Below are positions 24,704-33,350 of a stretch of 64,000 nt of DNA, piece by piece; position 1 is the first letter of the stretch, and each line of letters starts with the position of its first letter. The notes beneath the pieces were generated by a model, which made no database searches, had not been told where the DNA came from, and saw nothing but the letters and a program-made list of their open reading frames with translations. Both the position numbers and the translations under genes were made by a program. Source of the DNA: Mycolicibacter icosiumassiliensis (lineage in GTDB: Bacteria > Actinomycetota > Actinomycetes > Mycobacteriales > Mycobacteriaceae); contig NZ_LT546170.1 in the NCBI RefSeq assembly GCF_900078685.2, positions 665,663 to 729,662 of the forward strand, given 5' to 3'.

Positions 24704-26173
24704 TCAGTAGGCGAACGACAGTGGGGCCACGTCGTTCTCGCCGGGCGGTGCCGGCGGAGCGGGTTCGGCGTCGTGTTCCAGCGGTCCTTCGGCCACGTAG
24801 CGTCTGATCAACCAGAACCAGATCACCGCGAGCACCGCGTAAACCAAGGTGAACATCACCAGCGAGGTGACCACCACACCCACGCTGTTCCCCGAGACGC
24901 CTTGGGCGACGGTCAGCCGGACGTTCGGGTCCCCGGTCGGGTTGGGGACGACAACCCAAGGCTGGCGGCCCATTTCGGTGAAGACCCAGCCGGCGCTGTT
25001 GGCCAGGAATGGGGTGGGGATGGTCAGCAGTGCCAGCCAGGAGAACCAGCGTTGCTGGGGGATCTGTCCGCGGCGCGTCAGCCACAGCGCGACCATCGCG
25101 AACAGCACCGGCAACAGCAGGAGGCCGATCATCGCGCGGAACGACCAGTACGTGACGAACAGGTTCGGCCGGTAGTCGCCGGCGCCGAACTTCTGCTCGT
25201 AGTGCTGCTGGATGTCACGGACCCCGTCGAGTCGAACCCCGGTGAAGCGGCCCTCGGCCAGAAACGGCAGCACATAGGGCACCTCGATCACCCGGGTCAG
25301 GTGATCGCAGTTGTTCTGCCGGCCGACGGTCAAGACCGAGAAGCTCGGGTCGGTGGCGGTGTCGCACAACGATTCCGCCGACGCCATCTTCATCGGTTGC
25401 TGGACAAACATCAGCTTGCCCTGCACGTCACCGGTGAAGAACAGCCCAACCGCGGCGACCAGCGCGACCCAACACCCGAGGATGGTCGCCGGTCGGTACA
25501 TGGTGGCCGCGTCACTGTCGGCGGTGACCGGGGCGCCGCCGGCGCGCGAGCGGACCATCCACCAGGCGCTTACCGCGGCGACGAAGGTTCCGGCGGTCAA
25601 GAACGCGCCGGCGACCGCGTGCGACAGGGCGGCCTGGGCGGTGTTGTTGGTGAACAGCGCCATGATGCTGTCCAATTCGGCGCGTTTGGTCTCCGGATTG
25701 AAATGAGCGCCGACCGGGTGCTGCATGAACGAGTTGGCGGCAATGATGAAGAACGCCGACACATTGGTGGCGATGGCGACAACCCAGATACACAGCAGGT
25801 GCACCACCCGCGGCAATCGGCTCCAGCCGAAGATCCACAGCCCGATGAAAGTGGACTCGAAGAAGAAGGCGGCCAGACCCTCCATCGCCAGCGGTGCGCC
25901 GAACACATCGCCGACGAACCGGGAGTACTCGCTCCAGTTCATTCCGAACTGGAATTCCTGCACGATCCCGGTGGCAACTCCCAGGGCGAAGTTGATCAAG
26001 AACAGCTTGCCGAAGAACTTCGTCAGTCGATACCAGGCGACGTTATCGGTGAGCACCCACACCGTCTGCATGACCGCGACCAAAGGGGCTAGACCTATGG
26101 TCAGCGGCACAAAAATGAAGTGATAGACGGTGGTGATCCCGAATTGCCACCGCGATAAATCGACAACGTCCAT
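24704..26173 (-). CDS. cydA: Cytochrome bd oxidase subunit I (CydA)
   Basis: CydA binds the quinol and the three haems of cytochrome bd. The 489-residue protein has about nine membrane helices. His18 (TTVYHFIFVPLT) matches the high-spin haem b595 ligand, a His in QAALSHAVAGAFLTAGTF matches the haem b558 ligand, and EMGRQPW carries the Met-adjacent GRQPW motif. The Q-loop is the short form. It heads the cydABDC operon. An inverted repeat centred 38 bases upstream is a candidate operator. Cytochrome bd supports respiration at low oxygen or when the bcc-aa3 branch is blocked. Confidence 0.96.
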   Translation of the reverse strand: MDVVDLSRWQFGITTVYHFIFVPLTIGLAPLVAVMQTVWVLTDNVAWYRLTKFFGKLFLINFALGVATGIVQEFQFGMNWSEYSRFVGDVFGAPLAMEGLAAFFFESTFIGLWIFGWSRLPRVVHLLCIWVVAIATNVSAFFIIAANSFMQHPVGAHFNPETKRAELDSIMALFTNNTAQAALSHAVAGAFLTAGTFVAAVSAWWMVRSRAGGAPVTADSDAATMYRPATILGCWVALVAAVGLFFTGDVQGKLMFVQQPMKMASAESLCDTATDPSFSVLTVGRQNNCDHLTRVIEVPYVLPFLAEGRFTGVRLDGVRDIQQHYEQKFGAGDYRPNLFVTYWSFRAMIGLLLLPVLFAMVALWLTRRGQIPQQRWFSWLALLTIPTPFLANSAGWVFTEMGRQPWVVVPNPTGDPNVRLTVAQGVSGNSVGVVVTSLVMFTLVYAVLAVIWFWLIRRYVAEGPLEHDAEPAPPAPPGENDVAPLSFAY

Positions 26174-26201
26174 GGGCGATCTCCCGGAGCTGCTGAGCCG
26201 A

Positions 26202-26221
26202 TACTACGACGAAGTGTAGTA
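26202..26221. promoter_or_regulatory. TACTAC/GTAGTA dyad upstream of cydA
   Basis: TACTAC (26202-26207) and GTAGTA (26216-26221) form a perfect 6-bp inverted repeat with an 8-bp centre, 29-48 bases before the cydA start. Its position at or near the expected promoter fits an operator. The TACTAC/GTAGTA type recalls BlaI/MecI-family boxes; this is from memory and not proof of the regulator. Confidence 0.45.
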
Positions 26222-26364
26222 GTTGAATGCGGCGAGCACCAGGTTTTTATTGACCTATGGCTATTGCGTGCCCGGCTGGCTGAGGCCCGGCTAGGCGAAG
26301 ATGGCGGCGACGGCGGGCCGGCGGCGGTGCCGATGGGCGAACATCAGCCGGATAACGCCGGACT

Positions 26365-27177
26365 TCACAGCCGGAACAGGTTGAACCGGTAGGCGTTCAC
26401 GACCCCGGGAAGAATTCGCGCCAGCGCCGGCAGGCCGAAGCGATAGCGCCACGGCAGCGAAGCGGCCAGTTCGGGCTGCGGGGTTGCCATGGTGAGGCTT
26501 TCCCGCAGTTCCATGCCCCAGGCATTGAGTTCACGCGGCTCGTCGCAGACCCATTTCATCCGGGCGGCAACGGCTTTCATCGCACCATTGCGGTGCTGGT
26601 TCTCGATCATCGCCCGGCCGCCGGTATCGACGATGAGCTGCGATCCCGCGAACCGCTCGGTGAGATTGCGAACGACGCCGCGCACTTGGTCTTCGGGGAA
26701 GTACAGCAGTACGGCCTCGGCGACAAACAAATACGGGGCCGGGGCAGCGGCGATGGTGTCGAACCAATCGGTGTCCAGGACCGAGCCCGCCAGCATGGTG
26801 CGGCGGTCGGTGTCGGCGAAGTAGCGCCGGCGCAGCTCGATGGTGTCGGGTAGATCCAAGTCGAACCAGCGCAGCGCGCCGTTGTCGACTCGTTCGAAGC
26901 GAGTGTTGAGCCCGGTGCCGATCTCGATGATCGTGCCGCCGGGATGGTCGCGCAGGAATTGGCGGACCCAGACATCGAAGATCGCCGTGCGCAGCACCGA
27001 GCCTGGCAGCGAGCCGCCGCGAAAACGCGTGAAGTCGTAATCCAGGTCGTTCACCAGCTCAGCGGCGCGGGCATCGTGGAGTATCGGGTGCCGCTTCGCG
27101 TTATCGCGTGCGCGTCCGTACAGCGGAATCAACAGAGTTTCTTGGACCTCGCCGAGGTCGGGTTGGACTTTACCCAT
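26365..27177 (-). CDS. SAM-dependent methyltransferase, Tcmp/LCMT family
   Basis: The 270-residue protein belongs to the leucine carboxyl methyltransferase-like family (PF04072), which O-methylates small molecules or carboxyl groups. The SAM-binding region reads TIIEIGTGLNTRFERVDNG (about 80-98), followed by WFDLDLPDTIELRRRYF and VAEAVLLYFPEDQV. The start is supported by GAGGTGAGCT directly upstream. The gene is divergent from a TetR gene by 200 bp, so regulation by that TetR is possible. The substrate is unknown. Confidence 0.88.
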   Translation of the reverse strand: MGKVQPDLGEVQETLLIPLYGRARDNAKRHPILHDARAAELVNDLDYDFTRFRGGSLPGSVLRTAIFDVWVRQFLRDHPGGTIIEIGTGLNTRFERVDNGALRWFDLDLPDTIELRRRYFADTDRRTMLAGSVLDTDWFDTIAAAPAPYLFVAEAVLLYFPEDQVRGVVRNLTERFAGSQLIVDTGGRAMIENQHRNGAMKAVAARMKWVCDEPRELNAWGMELRESLTMATPQPELAASLPWRYRFGLPALARILPGVVNAYRFNLFRL

Positions 27178-27379
27178 AGCTCACCTCAAGAATCTATGCC
27201 CGAATTTCGCTGTCAGCCTAGCCACTTTGGCTTCCGTCGTGGGGTTCGTCTCCGGGGGTCCACTGCGGGGCGGGGTGCCCGTGCGGGCTTTTATGACGCC
27301 GTCGATCGCGAAACCGAGCCGATGCCGCAGCCGACGACGGTGTGAAACTTGCGCGTAAACCTGTCAAGCTGTCAGCGAG

Positions 27380-27988
27380 ATGGAATCAAAACTGCGTCAG
27401 CGCACCGATGGACGGCTGGACAGATCCCGCGATCCGGCGATCTTGGACGCCGCCCTGGCGGTCGTGTCGGAAAACGGATATGACGCGGCCAATATGAACG
27501 ACATCGCCGCGCGAGCCGGCGTGGGAAAGGCCGCGATCTACCGACGCTGGGCGTCCAAGGCGGCATTGGTTACTGACGCTCTCATCTATTGGCGACCTGA
27601 TCTGCTCACCAAGGAGGCGCCGGACACCGGCAGCCTGGCAGGTGACTTCGATGCGTTGATTGAACAGATCGGGCGCATCGATGACGACCCCGTTCCCAAC
27701 GACCTGGTGTTGCGTGTCGCCTTGGAGGCCGCACACGATCCCGACCTGGCCGCTGCAGTCGACGATCTGGTTTTGGTCAAAGGCAAGGGCCTGGTCGCCA
27801 AGATCGTGGCGCAGGCCGCGGTCCGCGGTGAAATCGACCCCGACCGGGACTGGTCGATGGTTGCCGACGTCGTGCTGGCGATGGGACGGCTGCAGGGCAC
27901 CCGCGGCCAGACCGCGGATGCCCGCTTCGTCCGGCAAGTGATCGACACCTTGGTATTGCCCGCACTTCGGGCGTCGCCCACGGCCTGA
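27380..27988 (+). CDS. TetR family transcriptional regulator
   Basis: This 202-residue protein has an N-terminal helix-turn-helix domain (ILDAALAVVSENGYDAANMN, then IAARAGVGKAAIYRRWASKA at about 42-61) and an all-helical ligand domain with the TetR_C_11-like pattern. It should bind a dyad near its own promoter. Direct repeats CTGTCA lie just before the start (27360-27372 region). It is divergent from the LCMT-like methyltransferase gene and may control it. Confidence 0.9.
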   Translation: MESKLRQRTDGRLDRSRDPAILDAALAVVSENGYDAANMNDIAARAGVGKAAIYRRWASKAALVTDALIYWRPDLLTKEAPDTGSLAGDFDALIEQIGRIDDDPVPNDLVLRVALEAAHDPDLAAAVDDLVLVKGKGLVAKIVAQAAVRGEIDPDRDWSMVADVVLAMGRLQGTRGQTADARFVRQVIDTLVLPALRASPTA

Positions 27989-28019
27989 GCGCGGCGCTGC
28001 CGTGGCCGACATCGCGGTC

Positions 28020-28205
28020 GGCTTGGTCCGGCGGCCCGTTCGGCAAATATCGCTCCGGGTGGTGAAAGTCGTTGGTGGCGCCGCGCAAACCCAGCTGCGG
28101 AGGCGGGATCCATTCGACCCGGCCGTCTCGGCGTTTGACGGTTCGCCAGCCCTTGTCCATCAGTTTGTGGTCGGCGTCGCAGGCCAAGGTCAACTCGTCG
28201 GCCAC
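28020..28205 (-). pseudogene. C-terminal remnant of a 13E12-type HNH endonuclease
   Basis: On the minus strand, nt 28205 to about 28020 encode ADELTLACDADHKLMDKGW, then GRVEWIPPPQLGLRG and NDFHHPERYL. This matches the C-terminal end of the DUF222/HNH 13E12 repeat family common in mycobacteria. The upstream catalytic HNH part is replaced by a TetR gene (28249-28836), and the frame runs on into antisense of another TetR gene. It is a relic of a mobile or repeat-associated gene. Confidence 0.65.
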
Positions 28206-28248
28206 CTTCGCCGATTGGTCGGGGCGCAGGGTGGTGGCCTGCCCCGGG

Positions 28249-28836
28249 TCAGCCGGCTGTCACACCGCGCTCGAAGATCCGGATCAGCGTCGGCACGATG
28301 CTGTGGCGGGGCACCGTGCCACGCGCCGCCTCGCTGCAAGCCTTGCCCAACAGGCCGAACAATGCGACCCGGATCCATTCCGCGCTGATCTCGGGGTCGA
28401 ACACGCCTTCTTCTTGGCCGCGGACGATGAGGTCGAGGATGGGCGTGGAGTCCGGCCGATGCTCGGCGGGAATATCTTGCAATACGGCCGGGTCGGCGAA
28501 CAGGAACACGATCCGATCACCCTCGGGGACGAGGGTGGTGATCACCCGTCGCATCGCCTCGATCACCGGGCCCTGAGCCGTCGCCGCCTGCCTCAAGACG
28601 TCGCTGATGACGCGGATCGAATCCATGGTGGTTTCGTAGATCAGTCGATCCCGGTCGGCGAAATAGCGGTGCAGGGTGGACCGAGCGACCTGCGCGGCCG
28701 CGGCGATCTCGGGCAGGGTGGCGGTGCGGTCCCGGGCCAGCACCGATGCTGTCGCGTCCAGGATGGCGGCCCGGGTGCGTGATTGCGCACCGGTGAGCTC
28801 CGGGCACTCGGCATTCATGATTCCCATGATAGCCAC
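28249..28836 (-). CDS. TetR family transcriptional regulator
   Basis: This 195-residue regulator has an HTH (AAILDATASVLARDRTATLP, then EIAAAAQVARSTLHRYFADR). The C-terminal ligand domain is helical. It is divergent from the membrane protein/mmpS/mmpL operon beginning at 28945, and two nested dyads lie between them, so it is the likely repressor of that export system. The GTG at 28836 gives the longest form; ATGs at 28827 and 28818 are also possible and none has a strong ribosome binding site. Confidence 0.88.
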   Translation of the reverse strand: MAIMGIMNAECPELTGAQSRTRAAILDATASVLARDRTATLPEIAAAAQVARSTLHRYFADRDRLIYETTMDSIRVISDVLRQAATAQGPVIEAMRRVITTLVPEGDRIVFLFADPAVLQDIPAEHRPDSTPILDLIVRGQEEGVFDPEISAEWIRVALFGLLGKACSEAARGTVPRHSIVPTLIRIFERGVTAG

Positions 28837-28861
28837 AGCATCGTCCGTTTTTAGGATGTTG

Positions 28862-28897
28862 ACGTCCGATTAGCGGACGTTTAGCATCACTAATCGG
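28862..28897. promoter_or_regulatory. Nested dyads in tetR/mmpSL divergent promoter
   Basis: ACGTCCG (28862-28868) and CGGACGT (28874-28880) form a perfect 7-bp inverted repeat with a 5-bp centre. CCGATTAG (28866-28873) pairs again with CTAATCGG (28890-28897). A further CGTCCG half-site lies at 28842-28847. The place between divergent tetR and mmpS/L genes makes it the probable TetR operator. Confidence 0.55.
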
Positions 28898-28944
28898 CTG
28901 CCTAGGTCCAAGAGGGCAGCAGCGAGCGGCGGTTCGGGGGTTGA

Positions 28945-29415
28945 GTGTCGGCGATGAACTGGAACATGTTCGGCACCAACTGGCACCTATTCGGCAACCT
29001 AACGGCGATTTTCCTGGTGGCGCTGCTGTTCTTCGCCACCGGTGCGTTCTTTCACATCTGGCGAATGCGACGTCGACCGCCGCTGCCGATCAGCGAAGGG
29101 ATCGGGGCCAAACAGGCAGTGCTGGCCAAGGTGCGCAAACGTCAACCACTGACAGCCGAAGAGCTGGAGTACGCGACGCGTTTCATCAACCAACAGCGAT
29201 CACCACTGGCGTTCTGTATCCCGGCTACCAGCTTCTCGCTCGGCTGCGCTTACGTGCTCGGCAGCCTCGAGCAGCTGCACGGCGCCACTCCCTCGGAGCG
29301 GACGTTCATCGGAGTCATCCCGATGATGGGTTCGATCAACATGGCCGCGCAGCTGCTGCGGATCGTCAAGCTCAAAAGGCGGCTACCGACGGCTTCGACA
29401 GGGGAAGCCGAGTGA
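28945..29415 (+). CDS. Small membrane protein of the mmpS/mmpL operon
   Basis: The 156-residue protein has one clear N-terminal membrane helix (LTAIFLVALLFFATGAFFHI), a basic cytoplasmic stretch, and a weaker hydrophobic pair near 90-135 (FCIPATSFSLGCAYVLGSL, FIGVIPMMGSINMAAQLLRI). No family is recognised. Its stop overlaps the GTG of mmpS (GTGA), so it is translated as part of the export operon and may be an accessory subunit. Start may be the GTG at 28945 or the ATG at 28954. Confidence 0.75.
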   Translation: MSAMNWNMFGTNWHLFGNLTAIFLVALLFFATGAFFHIWRMRRRPPLPISEGIGAKQAVLAKVRKRQPLTAEELEYATRFINQQRSPLAFCIPATSFSLGCAYVLGSLEQLHGATPSERTFIGVIPMMGSINMAAQLLRIVKLKRRLPTASTGEAE

Positions 29416-29855
29416 GCCGGCGTTCCTCGGGCAACTCCGTCCTGCCGCGTGGCTGGCTGCCGCTGGTCGCTGTCATCGCGCTGGGCATAGGTGTGGTCTG
29501 TATGGTGAAAGTCCACGAAATGTCTGACCCGGGACCGGTTTTGACTGTCCTGCCACCACAAGCACCGCCAGAGTTCAATCCGAAGAAGCTCACCTATGAG
29601 GTGTTCGGCGATGTAGGCACGGGCGGTATTCTGGACTACGTCGACCTCGACGGCCATCCCCATGAAGTCCACCTGGAGGCCCTGCCCTGGGCGCATGAGG
29701 AGACGACGATGCTCACCGTGGTGTCCGGAAGCATCTCGGTCCAGGTACGCGGCGGGTACGTCGGCTGCCGGATCCTGGTCAACGACGTGATTCTCGACGA
29801 GCACAGCGACACCCACCTGAATGCCGACATCGCCTGCCGGGTGAAGTCCGCGTGA
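29412..29855 (+). CDS. MmpS family accessory protein
   Basis: MmpS proteins assist MmpL transporters in lipid or siderophore export. The 147-residue protein has an N-terminal membrane helix (LPLVAVIALGIGVVCMVKV) and a periplasmic domain with LTYEVFGDVGTGGILDYVDL, LPWAHEETTML and a Cys pair (GCRILVND, IACRVKSA), as in MmpS4/MmpS5. The start GTG overlaps the upstream stop and its own stop overlaps the mmpL GTG (GTGA both times), so three genes are coupled. It sits under the control of the upstream dyads. Confidence 0.9.
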   Translation: MSRRSSGNSVLPRGWLPLVAVIALGIGVVCMVKVHEMSDPGPVLTVLPPQAPPEFNPKKLTYEVFGDVGTGGILDYVDLDGHPHEVHLEALPWAHEETTMLTVVSGSISVQVRGGYVGCRILVNDVILDEHSDTHLNADIACRVKSA

Positions 29856-32707
29856 GCGAGCATCGGGCAAAGCGGCCCTTCATGGCGCGCACGGTTCGCC
29901 TGCTGGCCATACCGATCATCGTCTTCTGGGGCCTGCTGGCCATGACGACGAATACCTTTGTGCCGAAGGTGGAGGATATCGCCGAAGAACTCGCCGGGCC
30001 GTTGGTCCCGACGTATGCGCCGTCCCAGGTGGCGATGCTGACCATCGGCGAGAAGTTCCAGGAGTCCACCTCGACCAGCATGACCATGATCGTGCTGGAG
30101 GCCGACCGACCGCTAGGACCACAGGACCACCAGTATTACGACGGGTTGGTACGCACGCTCAAGGCCGACACCGCACACGTCCAGTACGTCATGGACACCT
30201 GGGGTAAACCGATCACCGCGGCCGGAGCCCAAAGCCTCGACGGTAGGGCCGCCTATGTGCTGTTGCGGCTGGCCGGCGACATCGGCCAGATGGAGGCCAA
30301 CCAGTCCGTTGCCGCGGTGCGGCAGGTCGTGGCGGACTCGAATCCGCCACCGGGCCTCAAGGTCTATGTCAGCGGTGCGGCGCCACTGGCCGCCGACACG
30401 GTGGCGACCGCGAACGACAGCCTGAACAACATCACCATCGCTACGATTTTCCTGCTCATCGCCATGCTGCTGGTGGTGTATCGGTCCGGTATCACGATGC
30501 TGGTGCCGATGTTCGGGGTGTTGATGATGATGCTGGCGGCCAAGGGCGTCATCGCGGCCCTCGGCCACTTCGGGTATATCGAACTGTCGTCGTTCGCAGT
30601 GAATATGGTCGTCTCGCTGACCCTAGGCGCCGCAACCGATTACAGCATCTTTCTGATGGGCCGCTACCACGAGGCGCGCCTGGCCGGTGAAAGCCGGGAA
30701 GACGCGTACTACACCGCTTACCGGGGCGTGTCGCACGTGATCGTCGGTTCCGGCCTGACGATCGCCGGCGCGGCGTTCTGCCTGAGCTTCGCGCGATTGA
30801 ACTATTTCCACACCATGGGGCCGGCGGTAGCCATCAGCATGCTGCTGACCATCACGGGCGCATTGACGCTCGGGCCGGCCATGTTGAGCGTGGGAAGTCT
30901 GTTCGGGCTGTTCGATCCGAAAAAGAAGGTCAAGGCGCGGCTGTACCGGCGGATCGCCACGTCCGTGGTGCGCTGGCCCAAACCGATCCTGACCGCCAGC
31001 GCCGCCGCGGTGACTTTGGGCGCGATCTTCGTGCCGACCTACGAGGTGAGCTACGACGACCGTACGTACCAGCCGAGCAGTTCGCCGGCCAATCAGGGCT
31101 TCGCCGCAGCAGATCGGCACTTTTCCCGAAGCAAGTTGTTCTCCGAGATGCTGATGGTCGAGACGGACCACGACATGCGCAATTCGGCCGACTTCATCTC
31201 ACTGGACCGGGTAGCCAAGGCCCTCGTCCGATTGCCCGGTGTCGCCATGGTGCAGAGCATCACCCGGCCGATGGGCCGTGCTTTGGAGCGCGCCACGTTG
31301 CCCTACCTGTTCACCTCCCAGGGCAGCGCCAACGGTCAACAGCTGCCGTTCACCCGGGAGCAGAACGCCAATACCTTCGAGCAGGCGCAGATCATGGGGC
31401 ACACCATCGAAGTGCTGCGGAACACGATCGCGTTGACCCAGCGGCTGTCTGATGAAATGCATCAAACCGTGCTCACGATGGAGGATATGGAACAAGTCAC
31501 CGAGCAGATGGACGAGGAGATCGCCAATCTCGACGACTGGATGCGGCCGATACGTAGCTATTTCTATTGGGAGCCACACTGTTACGACATCCCAGTCTGC
31601 TGGGCGTTCCGATCGCTGTGGGACATGATGGACAAGGTCGACGAACTGGCCGCCAACATCAAGGACGCGGTGGGATCCCTGGAAGTCGTCGACAGTCTCT
31701 TGCCGCAGATGGTCGCCCAACTCAACCTGATGGTCGAGGACCAGACCGCCATACAGTCGCTGATCACCAACAGCTACGGTCCCACCGATATCCAGTCGCA
31801 GAACACCGACCAGACCTTTTTCGACATGATCAACGTCGGTAACGACTTCGACGCATCTCGCAGCGACGACTACTTCTACATACCGCGGGAAGCCTTCGAC
31901 AACGCAGACATCAAGACCGGCATGGAGTTGATGATGTCCCCGGACGGCAAGGCCGCCCGGTTCATCGTCACCCACGAGGGAAACGCCATGGGGCCAGAAG
32001 GCATTGCCGACGTCGAACAGTTCCCCAACGCGATCAGGGGCGCGTTGAAGGAGACGTCGCTGGCCGGGGCGAAGTTCTACATCGGCGGTTCGGCATCGAC
32101 CAACAAGGACATCCAGGAATACGCCAAGTCCGATCTGATGATCGCCGCCATCGCCGCCTTCGTGCTGATCTTCCTGATCATGTTGGTCATCACCCGAAGT
32201 CTGGTGGCGGCCTTGGTCATTCCCGGCACCGTAGCGTTCTCCTACGCCGGTGCGTTCGGGCTGTCGGTGCTGATCTGGCAGCATCTGATCGGCCTGCACC
32301 TGCACTGGATGGTGCTGCCGCTGACGTTCATCATCCTGGTGGCGGTCGGCTCGGACTACAACCTGTTGCTCATCGCCCGGCTCAAGGAGGAGATCCCGGC
32401 CGGGCTGAACACCGGCCTGATCCGGGCCCTGGGCAGCACCGGCGGCGTGGTGACGTCGGCGGGCCTGGTGTTCGCGTTCACCATGCTGGCCATGCTCGCC
32501 AGCGATTTGCGGACCATCGGTCAGGTCGGCTCCACCGTGTGCATCGGCCTGCTGCTGGACACCTTGATCGTGCGGTCGTTCATCGTGCCGTCGCTGGTGC
32601 GGATCTACGGGCCGTGGTTCTGGTGGCCGACGTTCGTGCGGCAACGTCCGCTGCGGCAGCGTACCGCTAGGCCGGTGGCGCAGGTCGCGGGCCCAGACCA
32701 GGAATGA
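29852..32707 (+). CDS. MmpL family RND transporter
   Basis: This 951-residue transporter has two six-helix halves and two large periplasmic loops, the MmpL4/MmpL5 layout. The proton-relay Asp-Tyr pairs are both present (ATDYSIFLMGRYHEA and VGSDYNLLLIARLKEE). The second loop has the coiled-coil-like segment about 510-620 and two Cys (CYDIPVCW). It should export a lipid or siderophore together with the preceding MmpS. The last 41 bases overlap the convergent TetR gene at 32667. Confidence 0.94.
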   Translation: MSEHRAKRPFMARTVRLLAIPIIVFWGLLAMTTNTFVPKVEDIAEELAGPLVPTYAPSQVAMLTIGEKFQESTSTSMTMIVLEADRPLGPQDHQYYDGLVRTLKADTAHVQYVMDTWGKPITAAGAQSLDGRAAYVLLRLAGDIGQMEANQSVAAVRQVVADSNPPPGLKVYVSGAAPLAADTVATANDSLNNITIATIFLLIAMLLVVYRSGITMLVPMFGVLMMMLAAKGVIAALGHFGYIELSSFAVNMVVSLTLGAATDYSIFLMGRYHEARLAGESREDAYYTAYRGVSHVIVGSGLTIAGAAFCLSFARLNYFHTMGPAVAISMLLTITGALTLGPAMLSVGSLFGLFDPKKKVKARLYRRIATSVVRWPKPILTASAAAVTLGAIFVPTYEVSYDDRTYQPSSSPANQGFAAADRHFSRSKLFSEMLMVETDHDMRNSADFISLDRVAKALVRLPGVAMVQSITRPMGRALERATLPYLFTSQGSANGQQLPFTREQNANTFEQAQIMGHTIEVLRNTIALTQRLSDEMHQTVLTMEDMEQVTEQMDEEIANLDDWMRPIRSYFYWEPHCYDIPVCWAFRSLWDMMDKVDELAANIKDAVGSLEVVDSLLPQMVAQLNLMVEDQTAIQSLITNSYGPTDIQSQNTDQTFFDMINVGNDFDASRSDDYFYIPREAFDNADIKTGMELMMSPDGKAARFIVTHEGNAMGPEGIADVEQFPNAIRGALKETSLAGAKFYIGGSASTNKDIQEYAKSDLMIAAIAAFVLIFLIMLVITRSLVAALVIPGTVAFSYAGAFGLSVLIWQHLIGLHLHWMVLPLTFIILVAVGSDYNLLLIARLKEEIPAGLNTGLIRALGSTGGVVTSAGLVFAFTMLAMLASDLRTIGQVGSTVCIGLLLDTLIVRSFIVPSLVRIYGPWFWWPTFVRQRPLRQRTARPVAQVAGPDQE

Positions 32708-33275
32708 TGTGGTCGCTGACGAAGCGGCGCACGGCGCGAGGATTGTCCAGATTTACCCGCATCGGCGGCAGCAGCTCGAAGCTGAACAGCATCCGCACGA
32801 TCCATTCACCGGCGCGGCTCGCATCGAGGGCGGCGTCGACTTCGCCGCGGCGTTGCGCGGCACGGACCAGCGGCATCCACAGCGCGACAGAGCGCTGCAT
32901 CAGGTCGTCGCCGCCGTGCTCGAGCAGCAGAACCAGCACGCTCTGATTGATCGCGCGCGGCTCGGCGGCAGACCGGCGCCGATGCGCTGAGATCAGTACC
33001 GCCGCGGCCGCAACCTGCTCGGCCAGGGTGTCCAGTGCGTTCACCTCGGCGGCCATGGTCTCGATGAACGCCGCGGACAGATGGTCGAGTGCGGCGGCTA
33101 TCGCGTTATCGCGGGTTCCAAAGGCGTTGTGCACGGTGCCGCGTGACACCCGGGCCGTTTCGGCGACCGCGGTGAGGCTGAAGCGCCGGGGACCGAGATG
33201 GCGCAGGGTCTCAGTGGCCGCCAGGAGCAACGGCGGGGGGAGCGGTTTCGACGACTTCTCACCGAGCACTTGCAC
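32667..33275 (-). CDS. TetR family transcriptional regulator
   Basis: The 202-residue regulator has an HTH in the first 60 residues (LLLAATETLRHLGPRRFSLT, then AETARVSRGTVHNAFGTRDN). The rest is helical. Its GTG start lies in a perfect 7-bp dyad (33274-33292), and it is divergent from the amidohydrolase operon starting at 33351, which it probably controls. Its 3' end overlaps mmpL by 41 bases on the other strand. Confidence 0.88.
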   Translation of the reverse strand: MQVLGEKSSKPLPPPLLLAATETLRHLGPRRFSLTAVAETARVSRGTVHNAFGTRDNAIAAALDHLSAAFIETMAAEVNALDTLAEQVAAAAVLISAHRRRSAAEPRAINQSVLVLLLEHGGDDLMQRSVALWMPLVRAAQRRGEVDAALDASRAGEWIVRMLFSFELLPPMRVNLDNPRAVRRFVSDHIIPGLGPRPAPPA

Positions 33276-33292
33276 ACATTATCGAAATGTGT
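33274..33292. promoter_or_regulatory. ACACATT/AATGTGT dyad in divergent promoter
   Basis: ACACATT (33274-33280) and AATGTGT (33286-33292) form a perfect inverted repeat with a 5-bp centre, overlapping the first codon of the TetR gene and 59 bases before the amidohydrolase start. This is a probable operator for the adjacent TetR protein. Confidence 0.5.
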
Positions 33293-33350
33293 ACAAATTG
33301 ATCAATATCGTTCTCGGGTGTGCCTGACACCACAATTGAAGGAGACGGCT

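Noticed and set aside
31199..32644. 481-codon antisense ORF in mmpL
   Set aside because: Complement of a strong RND gene, low-complexity His/Gln/Arg product.
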